Assembly: GCF_026914265.1 (NCBI RefSeq)
Contig: NC_069133.1
Span: 50,605,182-50,669,181, forward strand
From: Mya arenaria
Taxonomy: Eukaryota; Mollusca; Bivalvia; Myida; Myidae
Reading direction: 5' to 3'
Length of the DNA stretch: 64,000 nt
Each line of letters begins with the position of its first letter. The stretch's first letter is position 1. Position numbers and translations under genes: made by a program. This document shows positions 35,901 to 47,305 of this stretch, in pieces. The notes under the pieces are model-generated. The model made no database searches and was not told where the DNA came from. It worked only from the letters and a program-made list of their open reading frames with translations.

Positions 35901-37422
35901 CAATTTATTGCTCTAGAGCTTTGACGCTGGTTTTTAGATGTTGCTTTACAAAATGCAGTCAAGTATGCTTTAAACTATTATGCAAAATGGTAGCGAGAAA
36001 ATTGCTTTCTTTTGCAACTATGTTATGTATGAACAGTAAAGACTATTAAATGATTAGTGATAAAATGAGTTTTATATTTGAATAAACACAATGATTATCT
36101 GAGTACTTAAATATTTAAATCAGTATGTAGTAAGTCCATGAAGTTGACACAGTGTAGACATCGAGAAAACATTATAAATTTTTTTCAGAGAGAACCAGAA
36201 AAAGTATGACATTGCAATTAAAAAAGCCCAGAATGAAAAAGACCAAGCTTTGAAGGTAAGAGCCATGCAAAGGGTAGAACATTTAAAGTCTGTACTTCTT
36301 CTTAATAATGAAATAGAAAATACACTTTCATGGCTAAAAATTCGTAGATTTCAAAATCTGAAGAGTTATGGATCATTTAATTTTTTATGGAAAGGGCTTT
36401 CTTATGGTTGGCTGCTTGTTTAGAAATTCATTGAAGTTATGTGATTAACCACATCGTTTTTAACTTTATATGTGAAACATTTAACTATGTGCTCATTTTT
36501 TTAAATACAAGCAAGTACGGCTGAAACAGTTGTTTTAAATCTTGATAAAAAAAACGGCAGATCACAAGCGTATTCACTAAACTTAAAGAGCAGTAAGGGT
36601 TTGAATATAAACACCAACAACATTAACAATGTTGTTAATTTTAACAAACTTCTGAACAATAAGGCAATTTAACTCTTGTAACCTTTAAGGTAATGGTTTG
36701 AAAATAATGTGCTCTGCATAACCGTTATGTTTAATCATGGGCCTGTTTACTTGTTGATAAGCAATACTTGCAAAGGTTTTATTGCAAACTGTGTTCTGTT
36801 GTTAATGTCAGACAATGACTAACCTGTGTATGATTAAATTATGTTTAACATTTCAATGTTCATTAATAATCAATCTTAATTGCAAAAATTATATAAATTT
36901 TAACTATTTAATTTAATATGTTACTCTTTAGAGATTCTTTTTCTGCATTGTTAAATCTTGACATATTAAATTAAAAATAGATTTGATAGGTTTTATCTGT
37001 AATAATTTCAGGAACTTCGCGACTCCAAGGATCTAGATCGTGCTAAGGCTGTACAGGAAGCAGAAAGTCGAGAAAGGAGAATCGCCACGGAGAAAATCCT
37101 CTCTCTCACAAGGCAGTATGAGGCCGTGATAGAAGAACTTAGAACAGAAATCACAAAAAGAGAGGAAGAAATTAAAAGAATCATCAGTGAAAAGGCTCAG
37201 ACTGAGAAGCAGAAAGTTCACGTTGAAAATTGTTTAGTAGACACTCGTAAAGACTTCCAAGACTTTATCGACAATCTTCCAGCTTACGATAAAATGCAGG
37301 CAGATTTTTTGCTGCCTAGAGTGTATCTGGATGAATTGGAAAGTAAGGGATATTCTATCACCATGCTCAGACTGCCTGTTACAAAGACTGTGAAAAAGAA
37401 GAAAAGTCAAGCCTCAAAATAA
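31815..37422 (+). CDS. Coiled-coil protein, 335 residues, possibly C6orf163-like
   Basis: Seven coding exons with consistent phases: 31815-31938, 32758-32885, 33020-33094, 33757-33872, 35140-35226, 36189-36255, 37012-37422, giving 335 residues. The start MSVVQGTAAVNLPIIS follows a splice acceptor at 31,806 by 8 bases, so at least one 5' UTR exon lies upstream. The N-terminal ~42 residues are not helical-looking. Residues ~45-265 are almost continuous Lys/Glu/Ala/Gln-rich coiled coil. The C-terminal ~70 residues (DFQDFIDNLPAYDKMQADFL, then LPRVYLDELESKGYS) look folded and end in a KKKK tail. Length, layout and the DFxxFI..QADFLLP tail recall the uncharacterised C6orf163 family, but that is from memory and not verified. 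No enzyme motif, signal peptide or membrane segment is seen. A duplicated exon follows exon 4. Confidence 0.85.
32909..32943. repeat. (TA)n microsatellite
   Basis: A TA-rich run in the intron after the second coding exon of the coiled-coil gene. It begins about 25 bases after the splice donor. Confidence 0.9.
33918..34027 (+). CDS. Candidate mutually exclusive duplicate of exon 4
   Basis: A diverged tandem copy of the preceding exon (33,757-33,872). It has an AG acceptor at 33,916-33,917, a GT donor at 34,028, and an open frame in the right phase (in 0, out 2; 110 nt against 116 nt). It contains AMQKLAKEEVNKRELM, parallel to AMQKLAIEQVKQERAE in exon 4, and ends KAVRETEKR as against KAVKETEQR. 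The gap after exon 4 is only 45 bases, probably too short to splice, and inclusion of both exons would shift the frame. So it can only replace exon 4, or it is a decaying copy. The acceptor has a weak pyrimidine tract. Confidence 0.45.
34228..34404. repeat. Fold-back MITE
   Basis: TAATAAAATAGGGTTATTAG...GCGTTTTGATCCGG at the left is inverted at the right as CCGGATCAAAACGTAGTACC...TTTTATTATA, with a further inverted match around GCAGATT/AATCTGC at the centre. Related sequence (GGAATACGGCCGTATTTCAC) continues to about 34,640. It lies in an intron of the coiled-coil gene. Confidence 0.75.
36510..36670. repeat. Palindromic MITE, family B, copy 3 (partial)
   Basis: Shares 'ggctgaaacagttg', 'ggcagatcacaagc' and AACATTGTTAATTTTAACAA..TTCTGAACAAT with family B copies at 3149 and 18,050. 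The left end is not recognisable. It lies in the last intron of the coiled-coil gene. Confidence 0.55.
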
Positions 37423-38634
37423 ATTTTCTTACACTAATCTACACACTTGTAGACTGTAATTTTTAACCACCAAACTTCATCAGTGGTTACCTGATTCATA
37501 GATTTAAAAACCCAGCTTGACATGTTTTTAAGAGATAGTGAATACATGAATTTATATTATTACATTAAAGACTTGACAGGGTCAACATGAGATTATTTGA
37601 AAATCATCTTATGACGAATTAGTACTGTGACTTTCTGGCACTAAACATTCTACTTTACTTTTTTTTTTAAATGCAATTTCAAATGAAAAATCAAAACATA
37701 CAGGTGTGCAATATTTTACTTGAATAAGAATTAATTACACTAGATGTTGAACATTTGAAATTTATAATGAAAACAATTTTAAAATCAGGTTTCAAGATGG
37801 CCTTTGTGAACAGAAAGGAGTTGTTGATTTTTGTTACTTGTTTATGAAAGCATTTATGTTGTTTCCAAAACTGCTGATATTTATGTTTTTTGAAGTCTTC
37901 CAACATTATAAGCTTCTCTGTTTTTTGGAAGACAATAGTAATTCCTACATTATAAACTTGTCTGTGTTTTGGAAGACAATAGTGTTGTACTACATTATTA
38001 GTCCTGGCTTCCTTAACTTTAATGTTGATATTTATTTTTTTGATGTTTACAACACATTAAAGTTATGGCGTAACCCCCATAGTAAAGTCAACCAGAATCA
38101 ATTGAGTGTGATGATGCAATGCAATCACATGACCATGATGATGGATTCTATTTATAGCATCGGATTCACATTTAGTTGAATCCAATTGCAGTAAGGCTGT
38201 AAATACCTTTTGATAAGTAAAAACAGTTTATTTATTCCAAATTTGTTATTAGTTATTTATTAATTATTTGAAATAGAAAAAATAACAGCAAAATAAACAC
38301 TAGGTCACATGGGTATTTTCTGAAAATCTTGGTGTCACGTGATTAAATTTGAACACAACTATGACCTAGATAAGGAATGCTTGCAATAGGATTTATTAAA
38401 ATGCTAAATCAACTATCTTTAAAGCGTTTTTTTGTTTTGAAAATGAGTTTGTGAACTACATTTTACTTCATTAACCTAAGGATACAGCTAATTTGTCTGT
38501 ACAATGCATACAAGTGAAATAACAGCGTGACATAAAAATGTCACGAATTCTGGTAGGGTTTGGATACGGCGTTCTCTTCAGCGAACACATCCAAAAAGGT
38601 AATATATAACGTGTTCGCTGAAGTTCTTTAGCTA

Positions 38635-39441
38635 CTACATTATAAGCTTGTCTGTTTTTTGGAAGACAATAGTGTTGTACTACATTATAAGCTTGTCTGT
38701 TGTTTGGAAGACAATAGTGTTGTACTACATTATAAGCTTGTCTGTTGTTTGGAAGACAATAGTGTTGTACTACATTATAAGCTTGTCTGTTGTTTGGAAG
38801 ACAATAGTGTTGTACTACATTATAAGCTTGTCTGTTGTTTGGAAGACAATAGTGTTGTACTACATTATAAGCTTGTCTGTTGTTTGGAAGACAATAGTGT
38901 TGTCCTACATTATAAGCTTGTCTGTTGTTTGGAAGACAATAGTGTTGTCCTACATTATAAGCATGTCTGTTGTTTGGAAGACAATAGTGTTGTACTACAT
39001 TATAAGCATGTCTGTTGTTTGGAAGACAATAGTGTTGTACTACATTATAAGCTTGTCTGTTGTTTGGAAGACAATAGTGTTGTCCTACATTATAAGCTTG
39101 TCTGTTGTTTGGAAGACAATAGTGTTGTCCTACATTATAAGCTTGTCTGTTGTTTGGAAGACAATAGTGTTGTACTACATTATAAGCATGTCTGTTGTTT
39201 GGAAGACAATAGTGTTGTACTACATTATAAGCATGTCTGTTGTTTGGAAGACAATAGTGTTGTACTACATTATAAGCTTGTCTGTGGTTTGGAAGACAAT
39301 AGTGTTGTCCCACATTATAAGCATGTCTGTTGTTTGGAAGACAATAGTGTTGTACAACATTATAAGCTTGTCTGTGTTCTGGAAGACAATGGTGTTGTCC
39401 TGCACTATAAGCTTGTGTTTTTTGAAGACAAAATGTTGTAG
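38635..39441. repeat. 45-bp minisatellite, about 18 units
   Basis: Near-perfect tandem repeat of a 45-bp unit beginning CTACATTATAAGCTTGTCTG. Single-base variants (TACT/TCCT, GCTT/GCAT) are shared by groups of units, which suggests spread by unequal exchange. Because 45 is divisible by 3 and the unit lacks stops in several frames, long frames appear on both strands (up to ~280 codons). These are artefacts of the repeat unless shown to be translated. Three isolated, diverged units occur at about 37,900-38,010. Each unit contains the inverted pair TTGTCT..AGACAA. It lies downstream of the coiled-coil gene's stop codon and upstream of its likely poly(A) signal. Confidence 0.95.
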
Positions 39442-40140
39442 TATTATGTCAGCCTTGAGTGTTATCCTTGTGCAAAAGCCTCAACCTTTGCCATAACTCA
39501 AAAACTCCTGAGAACTCTGGCTTTTATAATCCAGCTCTTATTTTAGATAGTGTATGTTTACACCCTCGGGAATACATCTTGTTCTTTTATAGTTTTTTGT
39601 TTAAATATCATGAACTGAATGTGTGTACACAGATACTTTTTTATAGTTTTGTTTTTATTTTGGAAATTTATATTTTTGTTTTAATTTGGCCAATCTAGCC
39701 AGTTTGTTTTGTTATATGAATATATTCTGTTGGTGCAAACTTAGGACTGTTTGTTCCTGTTGCATCCCTTCTTGATGTGTTATGATTTGTTGGGGTTAAT
39801 TACCGGGTATAAAAACAGATTTTTCCCTTTTCATCCCATTTGTTTGCATTCATACAGAAAACTCGTTATAATAATATAAGTACAGTGTATCAAGAATTGG
39901 TGTGGGTTAGAATCTGAGGTGTACAAGTGTCACAAGTCCAAGTGGCATTACATTAAGGACAATAGAACCATTTTCACTTCCCTAATAATATATTTGAATT
40001 TATTGCATGGTTTTAATTTGGAAGATCTGCTGCAGAATTGTATCTGATATCTTTTTTGATGTTTTTGCCACTATTCTGTACACATTTTGTTACTGATTTG
40101 TTGCAAATTGTTAATTATTTATATTTGAATATTAACGTTG

Positions 40141-40146
40141 AATAAA
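40141..40146 (+). terminator. Candidate poly(A) signal of the coiled-coil gene
   Basis: AATAAA in AT-rich DNA, 2.7 kb after the stop codon at 37,422. If used, the 45-bp array would be part of the 3' UTR. Earlier, weaker signals may be used instead. Confidence 0.35.
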
Positions 40147-40179
40147 GCATTAAACAAGATTAATTTATCTTCATTTTTC

Positions 40180-40470
40180 TATTACAGTAATGATGACTTT
40201 TCTATTACCTTAATCCTGACATAACTTTATAACTATAGTAACCCCGACATTTCTCATTCCTATAAGTGACACATTAGAATTTTCGTGATAAATTAACGAC
40301 TATTTTCTGTTACAGTGACCTAAATCAATTCTTTAACCATGACCTTGTCTCCAATTGTTATGGCGAAATTTTCAGGAACTTTGATAAGTTCTGCAACACT
40401 GACCTTGACGTATCTGTTAAAGTAACATTGTCATTTTCAATAACAGGAACCCTGACTCCATTGATCTTTG
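40180..40470. repeat. Degenerate tandem repeat with 'ttctattacagtgacc' units
   Basis: Several diverged copies of a ~60-bp unit around TTTTCTATTACAG and GACCTTGAC. It lies between the convergent coiled-coil gene and EXOSC1. Confidence 0.45.
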
Positions 40471-40787
40471 CATGTATTGTCAATTTGTCATGAAATCATT
40501 AGCAACCATCCAACAAGGTTTTATCTGTATATACAGTTCAGGCAATATTTTATTCTTACACAACAGTAAGCTTGACATTGATTGTGGTGCTGAGTATAAA
40601 ATATAATACTCATAGAACAATATTTGGTCATGGCTGAATGAATTATGCTCGAGTCAGATAGCATGTATCAAAAATGGAGACACAACTCTCTTCATGAGTT
40701 ATCAAATATGAAAGAAAGGCCTAACAGCTGAGCATACCTGTTCAGACAATAATTGCCAAAAACAAACTTAATAGGTATATATCAACA

Positions 40788-40793
40788 TTTATT
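40788..40793 (-). terminator. EXOSC1: Candidate poly(A) signal of EXOSC1
   Basis: Minus-strand AATAAA (forward TTTATT) about 55 bases beyond the EXOSC1 stop codon, a usual position for a short 3' UTR. Confidence 0.6.
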
Positions 40794-40846
40794 TCAAATT
40801 TCAAAACAAATTACAATCAAAATACAAATAATAAATGATGATATCT

Positions 40847-43800
40847 CTATGTTCCCGTAGCTTCTATAAACCTGGGTTGGACCTTTGCAACCTTCCTGTG
40901 TTCTTCCTGTAGAGTCAATGGACAACGCATCTTGGACCAACTGACCGGTACCATGCTTGCACCTGTACAGTATCAAACAAAGGTAAATAGTAAAAGTATG
41001 ACAGCACAACAGTTTAGAAATCAAAACTACATCATTTTTATCAATAAAAAAATAACCATGGAGCCTTTTTATTTTCAAAGCTACCCTTTTTAGAGGTTGT
41101 GAGTTTCAAATGAGCTTCACCAAGCAAAATGTTTATTATTTGACAACAATTTGACTCCGTCTTTGGTCTCATATGATTTTATTTATGTCATTTTGTGTAC
41201 AAGGGCATGCATAAAAATTGCTGCCCACAGATAATCAACTAAAATAAAAAGTTAAAAAAATACTATAAAAGATACTTGCGTATGTATAAAATATTTACAT
41301 TACAGATGTAACTGGTGGTGAAAGAGTGTAGTCTTATTGAGATCAAATGTACAGTATGAAGTTGGCAGTTTATGTCTTTGTTGATTTTGAAGTTATTAAG
41401 AAAACTCATTTTAAACTGGATGAATGAAAAGAATGACTATCTGACAACCTCAAAAATGAAGTAAATTGCTCCAAAAATAGGTTATGAATACACTTGAAGG
41501 CGCATGGTTGAAGAGGATGGGCTTATACATTATTTGATAAAGAAAATATGGAAAATAACCAACTTACCAGCCTCACTGGTTGCTATGACAACCCCAAGCT
41601 CGTTTTCTGCAGTTGTGAGAAGGTAACTCTGAGAGTCACCAAGGGAAATAACTCTTGATATGACTATGTCACCTGGCCTGAAACTTTTTGACATCTCCAC
41701 CTGAATATTTATATTCAATATTGACATGAAAATGAAGTATATTGCAGAAAGTAAGCAAGGTAAACAAGCATGGAATTGGAAATACCTTATAATTGCATGT
41801 AATTAAAGAGAGGCAAGTGCAATTGTATGATTCATTTACAAATATCTGAGTTATTTATTCAATAGTGTATGCACGAGATAAAAAAATATCCCAGCAAGAC
41901 GTCAGATGATAAAACCATTTTCATATTACATTCCTTTTGATTTAATACATGAAAATGTTGTTAAACAAGCACTACCTTGTCCTTTTCTGTGGCTCTGACA
42001 TCTTCTCTTCTGAAATTTAAAATCTAGCTTGTAAACAAACATCTTCCAAATCAATCTACACCATTTATAACTTGCACACAAATAATCTGGTACCATAATA
42101 ACATTCTGAATTACAGAATAACAATAGTAATTACAGAATACTACACTGTTTTCAAATAAACTTAGCAAGGTGGACTCATCAATCAGTGAAAATTACTGCT
42201 GATCATTCTTCGTAGCTACCAAATCTCTTGTACATTTGAATGCTCCTCCTTCATTTCCAAAAACTAACAAAGAGCAGTAGAAAACAAACCGAGGGAGTCA
42301 TTATATCAAGAATCCTATGAGAGATTACATACAGAGGAGATAGGTGACTTGAATTTTGAAAATATCTCCTTGATACAAAATCATTCTAAAGGATTATCAT
42401 TCATTAAGGAAACAGCAACCACAGCAGGGCTTCCCTTACAGGAAGGATATCGCTCCCTAATAATGGACTAAAATTTCCAAAATTGATACCTTTGAAGAAC
42501 AAAAACTCATTATCATTTAGACTTTCATTGTGAGAATTTCTGTCAGTGTCAAAGCAACATGACTTTTTATGATATAAAGTTGAAAAGTCATAGTTGCAAA
42601 TTATTTAATTTAAACATAATAGTTGAAAATTATTTGAACAAATTGTTATTAGAGAGACTTAAAATGCCACCTTTCAATGAAATTTTCCAAAATTAATGGT
42701 AAGGAAGTTCAAACATGTACTTCCAATTTCAAATTCTTAATGGAAGCTCGGCACAGCCAATATTACCTGATCATTCCCCTGAACGAGTCTTTCAGGTCTG
42801 TCTTTCCAACTTTGATGATTGCACACTTGCAAAATCTGGGATTCACATTGGTGATCTGAGAATAGAAAAATAATCCTTTTTTTAATTCAGGCATCCGATG
42901 TTTTAATATATGAATTTTAGATTCCTGGTGACCAGATATTATTTTGATAACATTTGAAAGTGATTAATGAGTACAAAAAGAACATTAACCCCATTGAAAA
43001 GGTATTTCTTACATAACTCAGGCCTTTCTCTAGACATTTTTTGAACAAGTATTTGCACCTTTAAAGCCCTATAGTTTGGAAATTCATCACTACAGTATTT
43101 GCATTAAGGAATAACAAGTCTTGGCGAAGATGTCAACATTGGAAATAGCCAATACTGTATGTTTTAAGTTACAGAATATGCCACTGAGACTTGGTCTGAA
43201 TATATGCCATGAGGGATGCCTAGGCCTGGTTATTGAAAATAACATTTATGCATACATGTAGGTATACATATAAGGACTTAGTGTTCTGAACACTTGTACA
43301 TCAATTTCTTAGAATGCACTTATCTATAACTACAGTACACAACATGTATCTTAAGACCTTGAAAGCAAAGATATAGACCTATCCCTGCAGTAACAGGAGC
43401 ATCAACTGTTGCGACAATGTTTAGGTTTATACCTACCTCTACTTGGGACAATTTTGAGAAAAAGACCCACCTTTGCAGTAACAAGAGCATCAACTGTCGG
43501 GACAATGTTCTCATCAGCACCTCTTAATACCTCGACCACTTTCTAAAAAAAATCAAATTCATGGTAACACACTCAATACACAGCTACCTAACTTTATACA
43601 ATAAAACTAGAGCATTTGAAGAATCATTGTAATAGCAGGATAAAATGGAGGCATTTCCCTCCCCCCCCCCCCCAAAAAAGGGAATATTTGAGAACCATAT
43701 ATTTAATATTGGACAACTCTATTGCAGGAGGCTGGCCTAAGTATATGTCATTGTGTATTATGCACCAGTCAATTGTAACCACGGCCCCCCCAGGTCCGGG

Positions 43801-44392
43801 GAATAGCGGGTACTTTGACTTTCAGTCCAGCCAACCCCTGCTAAAATCCCCGCCCTGTGGGGACGCACAGATGGTAAAATCCCTGCAAAATGCCCCTGCA
43901 CCCCAGGGATCCTAGGTAAGGCCCATTCCCCACTATATGTAAAGCAAAGACAAAACCACCGCATTCACCCGGCACTGTGGGGCCACCTGAAAGGTAAAAA
44001 CACGGCCCATTTCCCCGGCTATCCCCGGTATACCCCCGGACCTGGGGGGGCCCTGGTAACAATTGACTGGTGCATTAGCAAAGAAAAACAAAGTAATTAC
44101 ATCATCAAATAAATCATGTCATTGTTACAAGAACTAGATATGTATTCTTGATATACACATACCTTGCTGTCATCAGATGTAGAAGTTAACAATGCGCCCG
44201 CAAGTGATGAATAGATGAAACCATTTCTGGTATATGTTCCCCGACCTGCAGAAATATTGACTTCTTCCCTGCACAGTCTCTGACCTAAGAAGAGTAAACA
44301 AATGCTTGTTTATTTCTGTAACAGTAAACATTTCAACTAACAAGCCAGCTTTCAATGAATAATTGTTGTATGTGATTCTCACCAGATTCCAT
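40847..44392 (-). CDS. EXOSC1: Exosome complex component CSL4
   Basis: Cap subunit of the nuclear and cytoplasmic RNA exosome, which in the known complex holds the RNA entry side of the PH-domain ring. Exons on the minus strand: 44392-44383, 44284-44163, 43542-43471, 42855-42767, 42009-41976, 41700-41568, 40962-40847. All have GT/AG borders and matching phases, giving 191 residues (human about 195). The N-terminal CSL4 domain is clear (GQRLCREEVN, GTYTRNGFIYSSLAG). An S1 OB-fold follows from about residue 70 (ITNVNPRFCKCAIIKVG, SFRGMIRREDVRATEKDK, SFRPGDIVISRVISLGDS, YLLTTAENELGVVIA). The end MVPVSWSKMRCP..RKVAKVQPRF matches the family's C-terminal segment. It is divergent from FRA10AC1. A partial copy of exon 3 and a Harbinger-like MITE sit in its introns. 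Confidence 0.97.
43402..43435 (-). repeat. Partial tandem duplicate of EXOSC1 exon 3
   Basis: The minus strand reads AACATTGTCGCAACAGTTGA and so on to GTTACTGCAG, nearly identical to the end of exon 3 (43,471-43,510). Only about 35 bases are copied, without the exon's beginning, so it is a fragment rather than a usable exon. Confidence 0.7.
43761..44074. repeat. PIF/Harbinger-like MITE, copy 1
   Basis: Ends TGCACCAGTCAATTGTAACC and, inverted, TAACAATTGACTGGTGCA, with similarity extending about 40 bp inward through C-rich sequence. It is flanked by TTA on both sides (43,758-43,760 and 44,075-44,077). A 3-bp TTA duplication fits PIF/Harbinger. It lies in EXOSC1 intron 2. A related copy is at 46,352-46,645. 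Confidence 0.8.
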
Positions 44393-44612
44393 TGCTGCTG
44401 CTCAACAACGATTTACATCTAAGAGCGTTCACTTACTTCCCGCGCCTTTAAAAACATGTGCTACGAAAAATATATTAATTTTTAAGATATAAAAAACAAT
44501 TTTAAAAAAATACATATAAGCATTTTTGATTTTAAATCCATTTACTTAGCAAAAAATTCGAGGGAATCCTTTAATACACATAATGGTTGGATTTACACTT
44601 CATTGAGTTTGA

Positions 44613-45315
44613 TAGTCTAAAATAATAGACGTGTTATATGGGATTCTTCCAATCCCTAACGTCTAAACGGGTTTGTGCAAAAAACGGGGGTGTTTTAAAA
44701 ATATTGAAATTGTATTAAGTGTTGTTTTTTATTGTTGAAATGGATAATAAAGGTTTATATTCATATTTTACCATGTAAGTGAAAAGTTATTTTGCACAAA
44801 ACAAGCATTTAATGCATTAAAACACATTGTTTACCTTTCCAATAAAACAAAAGTTGACGGACACAGACAACAATTATGCCAAGGGAAACAACTTGATCCA
44901 ATCGTTATAACTTGGCCACCTCCGACAAGCTTCGAGATAGACCTCGTTAATACAATCATAACAACTTGGCCATGGCCGAAATGTTCCGATTGTTTTAAAA
45001 TTGTGCCCTAAAGCCTTGCAGGTGCACTTCATGTATATATCGTTATGTTTTGACAGAATGAAATGAAGAAAACCTGTCAAACTCATAATTATAAGTTGGA
45101 TATATTTTTTTTGTATGTACGGAACTAATAAGAAATATTACCAGATAAATAATGTTATTTTATGTTTTTAAGATATTTTATAGACACAATATGCTTTAAC
45201 CTGGAATCCCGATCGGAATAACTTCCCACTTTTGATACTAAACAATTTGTACGTGAAGGATATGCCATATCAAATATCTAAAAAAAAAATCATCAACGTA
45301 CAATTATTTGGACCA
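44613..45315. repeat. MULE-like MITE, copy 2, with perfect 9-bp target duplication
   Basis: Same ends and interior as 28,563-29,258. TGAGTTTGA flanks it exactly on both sides (44,604-44,612 and 45,316-45,324). The 9-bp duplication points to the Mutator superfamily. It inserted about 220 bp upstream of the EXOSC1 start codon, in the spacer shared with FRA10AC1. Confidence 0.9.
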
Positions 45316-45324
45316 TGAGTTTGA

Positions 45325-47305
45325 CTGCTGCTAATTGGTTACCAGATTCCAAATCGATTGTTAATTGGTCATGACTTTATTTAATTAACATTCAGATTAT
45401 GCTTTGCGGCTCCTTTCAGTTGATACTGACTCTTGCACAGAAATTCTTCTCGGTCAAAACTGAAGCCTACAACAATTTACGAATCATTTACAACTTTTAG
45501 GCATCAAAACTCAGAAAGCTCAGGTCAATTGAAAGCCCTGATCATCCAGTAATGCAGTCCAATCGTCAAAACAGGAAGCAGTTCAATAATTGTACTTCTA
45601 AGTGAATGATGCCAAGCTGAGTTTCAAATATTAACTTGGTTTAAAATAGTCTTTTGACATTCAAGGCCTCGAAAATATATTACTTTGCATTATTTGACAA
45701 CGCTTTTAACATAATTGATTTCAATTGTAATAGAAAAACAGCAAAAATCTACTTATAATTAAAACTGGTAATGCATTTGGCGACAAGTCGGACACTCGCG
45801 CTAGTAATATCCAATTATCCCACCTGGCACACAAATCATGGGCGCAGACATCTTGGTTTTGGATCAGTCCAATTAGTATTGAGAGAACCCATTTTTTACG
45901 AATTATTTATTTTTTTCAATTGAATTAAAAAAATATCAAATATTAATGACGTTAAAACAACTATTTTTACCATCTATTTAATTATTTTAGGAATCAATAA
46001 GCTCAAAAATTTAAATAGGACGTATCCAATAGACCCTTTGAAAATGAAAATAAGCTACCCCAAAACATCAATCTCCTCAGGAGGATTGGAAGCGTCTAAT
46101 CATTATTTTGATCATAATAAATAAAACGTTACATTATGTCCAACAGCAATCCAAAATATCTGGTATATTTTCATTTTATTTACCTGGATTTTTTTGTTAA
46201 CTAATATTTAGTCTGTCTTCGATGCATGAATTAATTTGATGGTTTAGTGATGCCTATTACCTGGGACCAAAAATACAAATGTTATCCTGACTCCCAGTTA
46301 TTGATTTAGTTCACCTGGATTGTAATGATGCAATTAGTTCGGGACATAAATTGCTGCAACAGTCAATTCTAGCCACGCACCCCCCCCCCCCCCCCCCCCC
46401 AGGTCTGGGAATTGGTGAGGACTCACGTACAGTCCAGCCAATCCCGGGTAAAATTTCCGTCCTGTGGGACAATCAGCCACCAAACCCCCCCCCCCCCATG
46501 TTAGGTTTACAGGCCCATTCCCCATCATTTTCGGCATGAAAACAAAACCACCGCATTGTGGGGTCACCTTGATGGTAAAATCATGGCCCATTTTCCCCGT
46601 TTTCCCCCAGACCTAGGGGGTGTGGTTACAATTGACTGGTGCATAACAGTCATTTTACAACAACATGATGACATATATCATTTTTCTGTTACTGTTAGTC
46701 CATATAGATGGAGAGTCTTTTATGATTTCTGGTATTGGCAGACTTGTGCGACGTTCATGGCAAACATATTAATGGCGAAATGATAAAAAAATCCCCGATT
46801 AGACTGAATACCCATGATTGTAGCTACATTTACAGGCACCTGTGATATTGTGTGTATTGGGTCTTGAACGTTTATGGCCATTGAATATTGTCAAAGATGA
46901 CCAAACTCACCTGGTGTCTAATTTTTTCATCTCTTATATAAGCTTTACCAAATCATGTGACGTAGTATACCATTGGGCATACTAACTACAACATGAATCA
47001 TAGATACCAAGATCACACTATTAATTTAGTCCATGGTTCTTGTAATGATTTTCGGTATGGCAGAATCATGCATCCAATGATTGTCTGAACATCCCCCATT
47101 CCCTCCCTGCCCCCAGATTATTCCAGACACAATACTGCGGTCAGTGGCACTAAAATTTGTGATGTTGTCAGTGACAAATATGAACTGTACCAGACAGTTG
47201 CAGGCCGAGTAGGAGGCATCAATTTATAGACATGTTTCCACATGTTTCTATCTGTTATTTTTTTTAGCTTTGAAATGTTTTCTAAAACAACATGTTTTCT
47301 TCCAG
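45325..47305. other. EXOSC1-FRA10AC1 spacer; first FRA10AC1 exon not located
   Basis: FRA10AC1 must have at least one upstream exon carrying its start codon, but I could not choose one. A small CpG-bearing patch at about 45,780-45,860 contains ATGGGCGCAGACATCTTG without a good donor. The rest is AT-rich apart from the Harbinger-like copy. Confidence 0.4.
46352..46645. repeat. PIF/Harbinger-like MITE, copy 2, with long poly-C runs
   Basis: Diverged ends TGCTGCAACAGTCAATTCTAG and GGTTACAATTGACTGGTGCA match copy 1 (43,761-44,074). C runs of about 20 (46,380-46,400) and 11 bases have expanded inside. The target duplication is no longer clear. Confidence 0.75.

Noticed and set aside
38635-39441. 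CRISPR-like regular array
   Set aside because: The units are contiguous with no unique spacers, and the genome is animal.
38471-39496. Reading frames of 260-282 codons on both strands
   Set aside because: They are made by the 45-bp tandem repeat, whose length is a multiple of three, and no frame shows anything but the repeat.
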